Shown here in pieces: positions 1 to 11,178 of a stretch of 64,000 bases of DNA. The notes beneath the pieces are model-generated. The model did no database searches and was not told the DNA's origin. It was given only the letters and a program-made list of their open reading frames with translations. This DNA comes from Cordilura impudica (taxonomy: Eukaryota; Arthropoda; Insecta; Diptera; Scathophagidae). The translations under genes were made by a program, and so were the position numbers. Numbering within the stretch: the stretch's first letter is position 1; each line of letters opens with the position of its first letter. The DNA lies in the NCBI GenBank assembly GCA_963682025.1, contig OY821519.1, positions 140,659,429 to 140,723,428 on the forward strand, written 5' to 3'.

Positions 1-320
1 AAAAATGAAACATGAATTTTAACATGAAACATTGCTACACGCGATGGAACATTAAGCGTAATATGCCCATGTTCCTACTAATTTTCCCTCGTGTGTACTC
101 ATCATTAGAACTATTTTATGCTTATAAACATTTTTAAGATTTGTTTTCCTGAGATAAATTTTGAAAATAAAATAAAGATTTAAAATGTCTAAATAAATAT
201 TTCTTGCATTTAACAGTTTCTGTTTATTTTTGGACATGGTTTTTACGTTCCCGTACTTTTGTTAATTTTTATCTATTTGAGAGAATTTTTGTTCACTCTC
301 ATTTTAACAAAAAAAAAAAA
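1..320. other. AT-rich sequence, nothing recognised
   Basis: This stretch has stop-rich frames and A/T runs. The one 61-codon open frame (52-237, minus) has no recognisable motif and looks accidental. Confidence 0.5.
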
Positions 321-1096
321 AAATTAAGAAAATTATAGTCGGTCTAGACCGACTATACGATACCTTATACAATGCGTGTAGAGACCCTATCTCTTAGACC
401 CAATTAATTGGATATAGAAAATAAGTATATATGTACATACATGCCAAATTTGAGTGGCATTATTATTAATTTTTTCCTTTGAATATGAAAAAGTTCATAT
501 CGGATGCTATATTTATAGGGGGACTAGGTCGAAAAATGGACCTATCCTGACAATATTTGGTAAGGTCACTTATTTTTTGCAAAAACATAAACAAACCAAA
601 TTTGAGAAAAATCTGTGCAATATTTCTGTTTTTTGATAGATTTAAGTGATTATCGGGAAGCAGCTTTATATGCGGGCTATGACTAAGAATTGTCCTATAG
701 GGATTATTTTTGGACTACTGATAAATGGGTGTAAGAAACACACACAAACCCAATTTCATCGTGATCTATATAATAATTTGGATCATATGGCAATTTAAGT
801 CGATTTCATAGGTGTCATTTGTATGGGGACTATGTCTGAACATGTACCGATTTTCGCCAATTTTAATAGCGTTGAAATTCAATCAAAATATGTTCATTTT
901 TGCGACCTGTAGTTTGATTTGAAGGTTTACATGGACACACAGGCGGACGGATGGACGGACATCGCTAAATAGACTCAGAAAGTGATTCTGAGTTGATCGG
1001 TATAATAAAAAATGGGTGTATGTCAAATATTTTTGGTAGTTAAAAACATCAGCACAAAGTCATTATACCCTGAATACATAGTGGTATAGGGTATAA
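321..1096 (-). mobile_element. DINE/mini-me-like element, family A copy 1
   Basis: This is a non-autonomous element of about 775 bp in reverse orientation. Its 3' end lies at the left, with a perfect 24-bp palindrome at 334-357 centred on GGTCTAGACC. Its 5' end lies at the right, where GGTATAGGGTAT (1083-1094) is the complement of the ATACCCTATACC found at the 5' end of the other copies. A degraded GTCY microsatellite (GGACGGATGGACGGAC) is near 945. Closely related copies start at 13600, 14450, 14984 and 56803. Subterminal inverted repeats, a GTCY tract and a 3' hairpin are the published architecture of dipteran DINE/mini-me elements, which are treated as Helentron derivatives. This copy is diverged and has lost the conserved CTTACTTG end. 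Confidence 0.75.
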
Positions 1097-3448
1097 AAAT
1101 ACCGAAAGCAAAATTTCGTTAAATCGGAACTGCAGAAAATGCACAAATAAGGGAACAGACTTTTTTTTAATAAACACTCTAGAAAAGACTCTGTGGCAAA
1201 ATCCAATTGATAAAAAATTTAAATATATATAAATTTCCTATTAAAATTAACTTTTATTTAAAAAAAAAAAAGATTTTTTAATTGTGAATTTAAGCAAAAG
1301 GGGATTTTTTTAAGGGTACACTTATATCTAAAAAATTTCATTCGTGGGGGATATTTTTATGGATAATATGTAGATACCTTTGAACATCAATTGATTTTCA
1401 GGTCTTTTGTTCTGAAAGTGTTTATATTGAAAGGATTTCCAAATATATATAAACTAAGTAACACCTTGAACAATTAAAAAGTACTGAATTGATCGTGGCA
1501 GTACTTTTTATAGTATAAAATACACTATAGTACCAGGGACTGAGCGTGTCTTTATTGATAAGCAGTTGAACTTTTTAAAGTTTAAAGTTTAACATTGCTT
1601 AATACATTTTAGATTTGTTTTTCAGTGCCAATTTAGAATAACTAATATTTTTTTTTTTATTTAAATTTTAAAAGATTACAAATTAAATTTGAAATTTCAA
1701 TATTTACATTAGTAAATGTTGTATTTCGTGTGTAGCAATTTCAAATTGAAAATAAATTTTGTAAGTTGTTTATGATATAACCCGAAAAACAAAATTGATC
1801 TTTTAATGATAACTTGTAGGGGCTACTTAAGCAAAATAGCAACTCGCTTTTTACTTAAGAAATATGTTGGCGCTTTCTCTCAAATTCAACGACGTATGTA
1901 GCTAATGCGGAATTTGCATTCAGATTATCATTTGCACGTTTTATTTTTTTAAATTAAAATCATTTTCATTAAAATATGACATTGAAACAAATTCATTTCT
2001 TTTTACTTATTTGTTGCTTAAATGCAAACATTTTGTTTCGCAACTTTAGATAGGGAAACGCATAAAAAAAACAAGCTTGGAAGAGCTACTTTACGAGAAC
2101 GGGTTAAAACAATGCCGGTTATTATCGATTAAGCAACGAAATGTAAGAAACCTTAGTATTGCTTGCTGTTTTAAAATTGTTTATGCCCTCGATATAAATT
2201 GCTCTAACCACTATTTATAATCTGTTTTTTTTTTATTTTATTTAGACTTAGATTCTAAATATTAAGTCCATATTACAAAATGCTATTTTAATAATAATGT
2301 TTGTGTATGTACATACATATATCCATTATACATGTTTACAATACATACCTTTTTTCCCATTTGATTATGTTGATGATTTTGCCCCAGCTAAATGTATAAC
2401 TTGTTCTATGAACGAGTAGGTATATTCCTCAACAACAGTATACACAATTTTATTTTAACCCTCCTTTGTTGACACACAAAAATACAGAAGCAAAAATAAA
2501 TAAACGCTGTTTCCCGAATCCACACTAAAAAATATTGTACGTGAATTACCCAAGGACTGTTAAACACAACTAAAATTATAATTTGCACAAATTGTCTCAC
2601 CAAGCAGCGTCCACAACAGAAAGAGAATAAGAGAGAGCCAATATTGAGTTTGAGAAATGTGGAACTAAGAACATTGCACTTAAAAAACCGGCCATTACTG
2701 AAACTCACAACAAGCTTTAGCAGAAATGCATAGAAAGAAAGAAATACCCATAGCAATGCCGACAGTAACAAAGAGATGACAACTGTTGTATACACAAATA
2801 GGGAGTATGAAATACTCAATTCTGTACCATTGTACACCACCTTTGATATACAGATTGCAAAGGAGAGTGTAAAGCATTTTATGCCAAATATTTACAAACC
2901 TATACAGAGTGTGTACATATGTATGTACATACAAATGTGCCAATACTGATAAAAGTACAAAACATGCGAGCAATCGAGTACAGTATAACCTTGCTAATAT
3001 AAAATATTTCGTGGCGTACCCATATCCGTCCGGAATAGTACTTAAAACAAGAAAGGGTGTTAGTTTCGTTGGTAACCCTCCACCAGTACTGCGTCGTAAT
3101 TTATGTTGGTTGAAACTATTTTTTTTTAAGTAAAGAAAAATGTTTTAATGCCTTTTCGGCGTCCGGCTACGATTACAAAAATTCAGATTTTCAGTCGTTT
3201 AGTTGAAAAAAGTTTCAGATATTGCAAGCTGTAAGTTGTCATACGATGTTATGTATTTATTTCGTTACATATAAATATGTATGTACATACAATATAAGAG
3301 CTTTTTTTTGAAGCGGTTGTTGATCTGAATCAATTTCAGAAAACAATTTTGTAATTAACCAATAGCAACAATTAATTAAAATTTAAAGACTATGGTAAAG
3401 ACTAAGGGTTTTCGAAACCATTGCATATATCGTATTTTTAAAATAACA
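1097..3448. other. AT-rich non-coding sequence
   Basis: No gene is supported here. The longest open frame (2406-2840, minus, 144 codons) is hydrophobic, overlaps another frame and has no family motif. Short TATGTATGTACATA tracts occur near 2305, 2920 and 3280. Confidence 0.4.
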
Positions 3449-3450
3449 TA

Positions 3451-4549
3451 CAGTGTCGGACAAAATTATTCACACACTTTGTGTTCTAACATTTCCGAAG
3501 ATACATCTTATTATTAATTATTCACGCAGTAAGAAAACTCTAAGTTATTGAAAAACTTAATATCTTGTGGACATGTCTTTTTTGAAAATTTGATGCTAAA
3601 GTAGGTCTTAGAATTGTGGTGAGTCGGAAATTAGTGATACGTGATGAATTGTCCACACACACATGTCATGGGCAGTTTGTTTTGCATTATTATCCTTTGA
3701 TAGTAAAAACTTTAGCCTAGACTGGCCTTTGAATACTCTTATGTAAGTTATCTCTCCAGATATTGAGATAAACCACTTTATCCATCGTTCATTTAATGAA
3801 CACTAAGCTACCAACATATGATTCTAACATACAGCCCCCCGCCATGAACCTCCACTGTTCCTCGTTTCGAGTTCAAAATTCAGGTTTGAATTTGTAGGTG
3901 TATTCATGTGCGGTTTTGCGAATTGTATCCTCTTTTTCGATTAACTTTTATTCTTGTTACTTGGAAATTTTAACCAGCACAATGGGGTGTATTCACATGA
4001 CAACTACTTCTAAAATTTTTGCTTTCAACTGTATACAGAAGTGATTTTGTGATTTATTTTATTTTACTTTACAATATATATTTCCTCTTTTATAGCTAGA
4101 TTTTGATTTTAAAGCTCTTACTGATGATATAAATGGTGAATCGGTGAATCTTTCAATGTTAGCAGTTTGTGCAAAAAAATTATTTCGTTTGTGCAACAAT
4201 AATATTAATTTACTTCCATCATCAGTGAGATCTTAACGACCCATTTGAATTGTCCTTTTATTATTTTCATATAAAAATTATGACAGTAGAAACTGGAATT
4301 CATATACCTATACTTTTCTGAAACCTTGTGATACCACACTACTCAACACTTTGAATTTTCAAACTATTTATATTCCTTGTGTGAATACTTTTGTCACCTT
4401 TAAAATGGGTCCAAGATATAATTTCCCTTAATTATTATGCAATGAAGACAATAATGTTTAATTCAATTCCACAATATTTAGCGAATAATTGTTGTAAACA
4501 ACATACGACCCATGTAAACAACACGTGTGAACACTTTTGTCCGTCACTG
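3451..4549. mobile_element. Decayed Tc1-like transposon
   Basis: The ends match as imperfect inverted repeats. The left begins CAGTGTCGGACAAAATTATT and the reverse complement of the right begins CAGTGACGGACAAAAGTGTT. Both are flanked by TA (3449-3450 and 4550-4551), the Tc1/mariner target duplication. CAGTG plus GGACAAAA is a common Tc1-type terminus. At 1,099 bp it could have held a transposase, but no frame gives recognisable DDE blocks. Variants of ATTCACAC recur inside it (near 3655, 3985 and 4380), so it may be a rearranged or non-autonomous derivative. Confidence 0.65.
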
Positions 4550-4963
4550 TATTTTATTTTTAGTTAATTTAACTCTAAATGCAAACAGGTATAAAAGAAC
4601 TAGCGACGATTGCCCGTATATGGCTACTATGGAAATAAGGAGTCTTCTTTGTGTGTACTTTTTTTAAATCCAATGTTAAATAGGTAGAAATAATTTTTAT
4701 TTGAAGATTAGAAAATAAATATTTTGAAAATATATTTTGCTGTTATTTGTATTTAATATATGTATGTAGTTATATTTTATACCCCATTTCTATTCAATTA
4801 GTGTTGACTTATTTGAAATTTTACAAGAAAAAAAATATACGAAAAATTTTAACAGTTTTTCTCTCAATGTTTATTTTGAATAATTTTTATGCAAAAAACA
4901 TAGCGGGTTGTGACTGTAATCTGTATTCAATAAAAGTATAGAAATACTGTTATTTTCTTCTAA

Positions 4964-5257
4964 AGGCCTAGTTAGTCACCCGTAACCGTAACCAACCGTG
5001 TCAGCTGTTTTTTTTTTTTCTGTTACATAAAAAGCATTTTGAGCAGTTACCGAACTCAACTGTCACGTAACCGGAACGTCCCAATCTGTTGAAAATAGAT
5101 TATTGCTTCGTTTGTAGGTGACATTTGTGAACAGCCGATAAAGTTTGGTTAACACAGCAACATGCTGGTTCGTTTTTTACGTTCTATAATTGCACTAAAT
5201 GCCAACGTTACATTTACGGTACATATACATTTTAACAACGTGTGGCTAACTAGGCCT
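4964..5257. mobile_element. MITE, AGGCCTAGTTAG family, complete copy
   Basis: This 294-bp element has inverted ends AGGCCTAGTTAG...CTAACTAGGCCT and an exact 3-bp duplication TAA at 4961-4963 and 5258-5260. Related copies lie at 5445-5692 (right end missing) and 18472-18765. TWA duplications of 3 bp are typical of PIF/Harbinger transposons, so it is probably a Harbinger-type MITE. It has no coding capacity. Confidence 0.8.
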
Positions 5258-5444
5258 TAATACTAGTTGTGAATTAGGGAGGATGAGCCAAATACATAGA
5301 TAAAATGAAAAATTGCATATAGAACAAAAAAAAAAAAACAAAGTTACGACTACCAACAAACCCAACGAATTAATATGATGATATAAAACTAAAGATATTT
5401 TTAATACATAGGTACCTAACTTAAAAACATTATTGACCTACTTA

Positions 5445-5692
5445 AGGCGTAGTTAGCCGCACGTAACCTTAACCAAACGTGTCAGCTGTTTTTTTTTTTC
5501 TGTTACATGAGAAAGCATTTAGAGCAGTTGCCGAGCTCAACTGTCACGTAACCGGAACGTCCCAATCTGTTGAAAATTGATTTTTGCTACGTTTGTGCGT
5601 GACATTTGTGAAAAGCTGATAATTTTACACAGCAACATCGTTTTTTAAGTTCTATAATTGCACTAAATGCCAACGTTACATTTACGGTACAG
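5445..5692. mobile_element. MITE, AGGCCTAGTTAG family, truncated copy
   Basis: It matches 4964-5257 from its left end (AGGCGTAGTTAG) to the shared TTTACGGTACAG, after which the right inverted repeat is missing. It lies 187 bp from the complete copy in the same orientation, so the pair may stem from a local duplication. Confidence 0.7.
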
Positions 5693-6479
5693 AATGGACT
5701 TTTAAAAATTACCATCAATTTAAAATATGTGATGCTAGTTGACTTTTTATTTAAACTAGCTGATTTCAGCGCCCGAAATTCGAGTGCAATTTCTAAGCAT
5801 CTTTATTTTTCAACTTAGCCAATTCACAAACCAATACTTTTATGATTTATTATTATTGTGAATGAAGATAACAAACTCACTAACAAGCACATTAACAAAT
5901 TTAATAAAACACACATAGCATATGTATAATTTTATGTATGTGTTAGTAGCAACTTTAAATGCAATTTTCTCAAAATAAAGGAAAAAATTTAAAAATTTGT
6001 TAATCTGCAAAACGGCTAAAAAGAAATAACTTTCAAATAATATGCGTTTGGTCAAAATCGGGATAAAACGGTAGAACAAAAAATCGGTCACAAGAAATCA
6101 CCTAGCCTATTAATATTATAGATAATACCAATTTGGATCTTAAAAGTTGTTACATACCGAGCTAAGAATTTTAGCAGCAATTAGAAAAAGTAGCCTAAAT
6201 TTTATAATTTTTACTACTTTTTTCCCTAAGGTGCAAAATTTATGTTTAGAATTATATTTTTTATGCAGTGCTTATACAAGATTAGGCCTTGATCTGAACT
6301 AAATATAACACCTTTAATTAAATAATAAAATTAAATAAATGAACCAAATCTTTCCGAAAAGCAATAAAATAAAAAAACTATTAACGGTTAAAAATTTATT
6401 TGAAATTCTTAAAATTATTTTTAAATTTAAAAAATGCGTACCTCTTTCTATAAATAACAATAACTACTTAATGTATTGA
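5693..6479. other. AT-rich DNA downstream of the MADF-BESS gene
   Basis: An 83-codon open frame at 5840-6091 (minus) is rich in Phe, Ile and Tyr and looks like AT-driven chance. Further AATAAA motifs on the minus strand could act as distal poly(A) sites for the adjacent gene. Confidence 0.35.
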
Positions 6480-6485
6480 TTTATT
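6480..6485 (-). promoter_or_regulatory. Candidate poly(A) signal of the MADF-BESS gene
   Basis: AATAAA on the minus strand lies about 40 nt after the TAA stop (6527-6529). Position and sequence fit, but AT-rich DNA gives many chance matches. Confidence 0.4.
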
Positions 6486-6526
6486 TCATTATTGTTGCCG
6501 CTTATCTTATTTTAGCTATTGGCGTT

Positions 6527-7447
6527 TTACAGCTGCATGTCCTGCGAATTATGATGTTCATACACTTCACCACTTTCTACTTCGGCATGTAGAGATTCTT
6601 TAGTTGATTTCAGATTCGTATAATCTGAATTTGCTGTGGTAACACGACCATTTGATTCAATAACTAAAAAGCCCATGCAACCATCAAACAATATATCATT
6701 AATGGCCTTGCGAGCTAAAAGTTTTTGATCTTGCGACAATTCATTATACTGTATGGCCCATGATTTAGCTAAAATTTCAGATGCCTCTGAAAGTTTACTT
6801 GAACAACTATGTGTATGTAGTTTTGAGGAAGTCATAGTTTTAACATTTCTTACAAATTTTGGTGTTTGTATTGCAGAATTTTCGTTTATTTTCAAAGTAA
6901 TTGCCGATGCAGCATTCAAGCCTTGTCTTTGTTTTTGCAGTTGTGAGATTTGATTAGATGCTTTTTTCAAGCCCCATTGTGATTCATTTTCATTATTATA
7001 AGCATATTCATTGAATACTTGTTCAGTTTCTTCATTTACGGCAATGTCATTTTCTGCAGGTTCCACCTCATTAGTTATCTGAGCCTCATTATCAGAGTTA
7101 CATTCTAGTTTTTGCTTAGTACTACTAATTTGCAAGGAGTACCTTTGAAATTCTTCATCATATTCTTGTTGTGAGTGTTCATCGTCATTATCATCTTCTC
7201 CTTGATAATCATTGTGACTTTGTTTTTGTAATGGATTTGGTTGCATATCGGAGGTGTCGCTTTTGGAATCTACCATTGAATGAGCTATGCCAACTGATAC
7301 ATAATCAAAATCTGGCTCTTGTATATCATAATCGTAATTTTGTGTTGAATGTGGTTGATATTCAATTAAATGTTCTTTTTGAGTTTCATGTATACGTGGA
7401 TATGAGGACTTTGTTGTAGGTAATATGCTATTTGCCCGACGTTTACG
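6527..7447 (-). CDS. MADF-BESS protein, terminal exon (BESS domain)
   Basis: This is the 306-codon last exon of a probable sequence-specific transcription factor. The exon can be read back past the first internal Met (7276) to an acceptor ...AAATATCTAG at 7448. Upstream of that are a pyrimidine-rich stretch and a TTCTAAT branch-site candidate. The exon starts with the basic residues RKRR, a likely nuclear signal, and continues with acidic, Gln/Asn-rich, disordered sequence. A BESS-like segment lies near residues 225-261 of the exon (ILAKSWAIQY through INDILFDG). BESS motifs mediate protein contacts and usually sit C-terminal to a MADF domain, and the missing MADF is found in frame at 16501-16890 on the same strand. 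The joined protein would have 436 residues. That the two exons belong together is my inference; the frames, phases and domain order all fit. Confidence 0.72.
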   Translation of the reverse strand, partial: RKRRANSILPTTKSSYPRIHETQKEHLIEYQPHSTQNYDYDIQEPDFDYVSVGIAHSMVDSKSDTSDMQPNPLQKQSHNDYQGEDDNDDEHSQQEYDEEFQRYSLQISSTKQKLECNSDNEAQITNEVEPAENDIAVNEETEQVFNEYAYNNENESQWGLKKASNQISQLQKQRQGLNAASAITLKINENSAIQTPKFVRNVKTMTSSKLHTHSCSSKLSEASEILAKSWAIQYNELSQDQKLLARKAINDILFDGCMGFLVIESNGRVTTANSDYTNLKSTKESLHAEVESGEVYEHHNSQDMQL

Positions 7448-7812
7448 CTAGATATTTAAGAATAGAAAAATAAAATATTAGAAAATTTTGCAGAGTTTAA
7501 TATGATTTGATTAGACTTGATTAAAAAAACATCTACGATTGAGTTTTAACTTTGCATTCAGCAGGCATAATTTGAATTCTGCGCATCAGATATAATTAAT
7601 TACTATATCTTAATATATCTTAGAATTGAACATATTTCATACTGTATATTGATCCATTGTCCTGCTTTGAGTTATTTTTAAATGATACAATTATAAAGGA
7701 AATTATTAAATGGACAAATGATGAAGTCGAAATAGGGAGGCAAATTATGAGGTTATTAGGACTACTCAAAGAAAAACTGAAAGGATGAAATAAAGGCGTT
7801 CATAGGATTGCT

Positions 7813-8041
7813 GGGGGCAAATCGTCGCACTCGATATCGAGTAAAATCAATCGAAATTCCATAGTTTGGCTTAATATTTAAAGAAGACGGACAATCGTCA
7901 GACCTCGTTTCACATTAACTATTAACTATGGACCATAACTCGTTAGCTGTGACAGAATAAAATTACTCTTAGTATTTTATTTTGGAAAATAAAATAATTT
8001 CGATCGAAAAATTTCGATAACGAGTGCGACGATTCGACCCA
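7813..8041. mobile_element. Short MITE with ATCGTCGCACTCG ends
   Basis: This 229-bp element starts GGGGGCAAATCGTCGCACTC; the complement of its right end reads GGGTCGAATCGTCGCACTC. The inverted repeats extend about 25 bp with a few mismatches. No clear target duplication is seen. No second copy was noticed in the window. Confidence 0.6.
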
Positions 8042-8292
8042 TGATTTTATCCGCCGCCCTTAAATGTAAATGAAATGTTTGACGCATCTTATTCCGGAAA
8101 CAGGTATGTTTCTACAATAAGTAAAGCGAGATTCAATTTTTTGTCAGTTTGTCTAAGATTTAATGATAAGTCTGAAAGACTAAGGAATATAAGCAATGAC
8201 AAGTTTACGCCAATTATTTATTTATTTATTTATTTATTATTATTAATCTATGGAATTAATCCTTACAGACTATTTACAAAAACATTTAAAAT

Positions 8293-11172
8293 TTAATTTA
8301 ATGTGTTCAAATAAATTATTATATTACTTTTTATGACATTTGTATTTGAAAAAAAATCTATAAATCTATAAAGCTTATTAAATTCAGAACACATTCGTCT
8401 AAGCGGATCACCGTTTGCATAATTTGATCTATAAAACTGGACAGTTAAAGGTGAGAAGAAACGTGTTGGCCGTTGGGGGATGTTAAATGAAATATTGTTG
8501 ATCAGAAAACCAGAACAAACATCGCCATTAATTATGTTCAAAAGAAACGAAACGTTTAGCATAGATCTGCGGCTTTTTAAGGTTGGCAGCTTAACAAGGG
8601 CGAGTCTGCTGTTATATGACGGAAGATTTAATTGGTTAAAATTTAAGCTGCGAAGACAGAATAGTAGGAATTGTTTTTGCACCGATTCAATGCTATCAAT
8701 ATGAGTTTGATAGATAGGGTCCCATATAATAGATGCATATTCCAAAATCGGTCTCACAAGTGACGTGTATAGTGTTTTTGTTACATACGGATCGTTGAAC
8801 TCTTTAGACCAACGTTTTATAAAACCAAGAACTCCTCTGGCTTTGTTTACCGTAATTGTAATATGAAGAACGAAACTAAGTTTTGAATCTAATAAGACAC
8901 CAAGATCTAAGAAGTTATCAACTTTTTCCAATTGAAAGCCTCCCAACACGTAATTTACAGATATTGGTCTTTTTCGAACAAAACGCATATATTTGCACTT
9001 TTTAAGATTGAGCTCCATTAAATTTAAAATACACCATGAGTGAAACGAATCCAAATCATTTTGAAGATAAGTGTGGTCGGAATATTGGTTATAACTCATA
9101 AAGACTTTTACATCGTCAGCATACATCAGGATATTTGAAAACTGAATAACCTGTGGCAAATCATTTATAAATAAAGAAAATAAAAGCGGTCCAAGATGGC
9201 TGCCTTGCGGTACTCCAGATAAAACATTAATATTTTTCGAAGATATGTTATTAAAAAGTACATTTTGCTTTCTGTTTATCAAATATGAATATATCCACTT
9301 TGTACTAAGATCAGAAAATCCCATTAGATGTAATTTCTTTATAAGAAGTTTATGGTTGACTTTATCAAACGCCTTGCTGAAATCAGTGTAAATTGCGTCA
9401 GTTTGCTTTCTTTGAAGAAAGCCACGATTGACTATTGTTGTAAGATGTAAAAGGTTCGTTGAGGTTGAGCACCGTTTTTGAAAGCCATGTTGGAATGGAG
9501 AAATTAATGTGTTGACTTGGTGACATAGTTGATCAGTTATAATTTTTTCAAAGAATTTAGGTATAGTACTTAATTTTGCAATACCACGATAATTTGTAAC
9601 ATCCGACTTGTTTCCGGATTTAAATAGCGGAATAATGAAAGAGTCCTTCCATGTATTTGGAAAGTATCCGTATTTAATTGATGAGTTAAACATTATTGTC
9701 AATGGAATAGCTAAAGCATCCGCACATTTGATTAAAATACTGCTAGGAATTTTATCAGGTCCACTATTATACGAAAATTTTAGTTTTTTCAACCCTTTAG
9801 AAACCATAGAGACATCAAGAAATGGAATACATATGGTTCTATTAGCAGTCAGTATATATGGATAAGTGGTAGAATCATCAAAAGTTGAATTGGAATAAGT
9901 TGTTGAAAAAAAATCAGCAAACAAATTACTTATAATAGTATTATCATAAGATTCAGTATGTTGAAATTTCATAATAGCAGGATAACCAGTTGTTTTTCTC
10001 TTAGTGTTGACAAATTTATAAAAAGATTTTGGATTACTTTTGAAACTATTTTTCATTTTGATTAAGTAATTAGAGTAACATGATTTATTCAGTGCAGTAT
10101 ATTCCGCTCGGCTGATGGAGTATTTCCCATAATCCACAAGAGAACCGGATAGCTTGTATTTCTTGTAATATTTATTTTTTTTATTTTTAAGTCTTATGAG
10201 TTGCTTGGTATTCCAAGGAGGACCAGAAAGTTTATTACGAATTTGTTTCGGAATACATAAATCCATTGCAGAGGAAATAGTACTGTAAAATGTTTCAGTC
10301 ATATGATCAATCGCAACTGTGGATCCAATAGAAAAAGATAATAGACTGTGCCAGTTCGTACTGTGTAGAAGTTCGTTCAACAAACAGTAATTCGATTGTG
10401 CGAAACAAAAATCTTTAACATCATTTTTAGAAGGTGTTTTTAAAAGTCCAGAGGGAATATATAAATTTACTTCAATGGTAGGGTGATGTGTATCTTCAGG
10501 AGAAGAAATTGGGATTGAACGCTTGATGTAACATTCCGAAGTATCGTTGACAAATATTAAATCCAATAATTTATAAAGATTGTTGTATATACCATTTATT
10601 TGAAAGAGATTCAGATCAAATAAAATATTGAAAAGCTCTTCACACTTATTATTTGATTTGGATGGAACAAAATATTTTTCATCAGGTAAGAACTTCCAGG
10701 ATATTGAAGGCAAATTAAAATCACCAAGAATAATAACAAAGTCATCTTGATTAGCTGTACGAAGAATATATTTAATAGCTTCGCCATGTTTGTCATAAAT
10801 AGACTGTGAGGACGATGGAGGAATATATGAGCAGGTAATAAATAATTGTTTTCCATTAAGTTTAATTAAAACTGCGATAAATTCGATGTCGAATGAGGGG
10901 TCAATTAATAAAGCCTCTGAGAATAAAATACTGGAGACCGCAATAAGAACACCGCCACCATTTGTTGTGGACCCACGATCACGTCTAAAAATATTGTATT
11001 TGTAAGAGAGTATTTCCGTATTCAAAAAAGTATCATTAAGCCAAGTTTCAGTAAGTACGATGATGTGATGTTGTAAGTTGAAACTTTCCATATATAAAGA
11101 TGTGAGTTTAGTTCTTAAGCCGCGAACATTTTGATAAACTAATGAAATGTAATCAACAGTACAAGCTCCTAG
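8293..11172 (-). CDS. CR1-like ORF2: endonuclease and reverse transcriptase
   Basis: The product nicks target DNA and reverse-transcribes the element RNA from the nick. The first ATG (11091) gives 932 residues, but the frame is open for 27 more codons up to 11172 and encodes YQNVRGLRTKL, the start of the endonuclease fold, upstream of that ATG. Numbered from the ATG, the endonuclease motifs are ETW (15-17), GDFN (123-126) and D-x-HH (200-203). RT box A is TDFSKAFD (catalytic Asp 570), SGVPQGSHLGP follows at 625-636, and YADD is at 657-660. The C-terminus ends 80 bp before the AT-rich tail. All catalytic residues appear present. Since no ATG precedes the endonuclease start, production by -1 frameshifting from ORF1 is likely. 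Confidence 0.88.
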   Translation of the reverse strand, partial: LGACTVDYISLVYQNVRGLRTKLTSLYMESFNLQHHIIVLTETWLNDTFLNTEILSYKYNIFRRDRGSTTNGGGVLIAVSSILFSEALLIDPSFDIEFIAVLIKLNGKQLFITCSYIPPSSSQSIYDKHGEAIKYILRTANQDDFVIILGDFNLPSISWKFLPDEKYFVPSKSNNKCEELFNILFDLNLFQINGIYNNLYKLLDLIFVNDTSECYIKRSIPISSPEDTHHPTIEVNLYIPSGLLKTPSKNDVKDFCFAQSNYCLLNELLHSTNWHSLLSFSIGSTVAIDHMTETFYSTISSAMDLCIPKQIRNKLSGPPWNTKQLIRLKNKKNKYYKKYKLSGSLVDYGKYSISRAEYTALNKSCYSNYLIKMKNSFKSNPKSFYKFVNTKRKTTGYPAIMKFQHTESYDNTIISNLFADFFSTTYSNSTFDDSTTYPYILTANRTICIPFLDVSMVSKGLKKLKFSYNSGPDKIPSSILIKCADALAIPLTIMFNSSIKYGYFPNTWKDSFIIPLFKSGNKSDVTNYRGIAKLSTIPKFFEKIITDQLCHQVNTLISPFQHGFQKRCSTSTNLLHLTTIVNRGFLQRKQTDAIYTDFSKAFDKVNHKLLIKKLHLMGFSDLSTKWIYSYLINRKQNVLFNNISSKNINVLSGVPQGSHLGPLLFSLFINDLPQVIQFSNILMYADDVKVFMSYNQYSDHTYLQNDLDSFHSWCILNLMELNLKKCKYMRFVRKRPISVNYVLGGFQLEKVDNFLDLGVLLDSKLSFVLHITITVNKARGVLGFIKRWSKEFNDPYVTKTLYTSLVRPILEYASIIWDPIYQTHIDSIESVQKQFLLFCLRSLNFNQLNLPSYNSRLALVKLPTLKSRRSMLNVSFLLNIINGDVCSGFLINNISFNIPQRPTRFFSPLTVQFYRSNYANGDPLRRMCSEFNKLYRFIDFFSNTNVIKSNIIIYLNTLN

Positions 11173-11178
11173 TTTTTT
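11169..11178 (-). promoter_or_regulatory. Candidate -1 ribosomal frameshift site at the ORF1 stop
   Basis: In the ORF1 frame the codons read CCA AAA AAC TAG, so the heptamer A-AAA-AAC is correctly phased. A slip of -1 replaces the stop by CTA and enters ORF2. A GCTCC/GGAGC pairing encloses the heptamer and may be relevant to stalling or termination. Confidence 0.6.

Noticed and set aside
2406..2840. 144-codon hydrophobic open frame on the minus strand
   Set aside because: It overlaps another open frame (2695-2973), has no domain or signal-peptide-like order, and its composition follows the local base bias.
9608..9865. 85-codon plus-strand frame
   Set aside because: It is antisense to the intact CR1-like ORF2.
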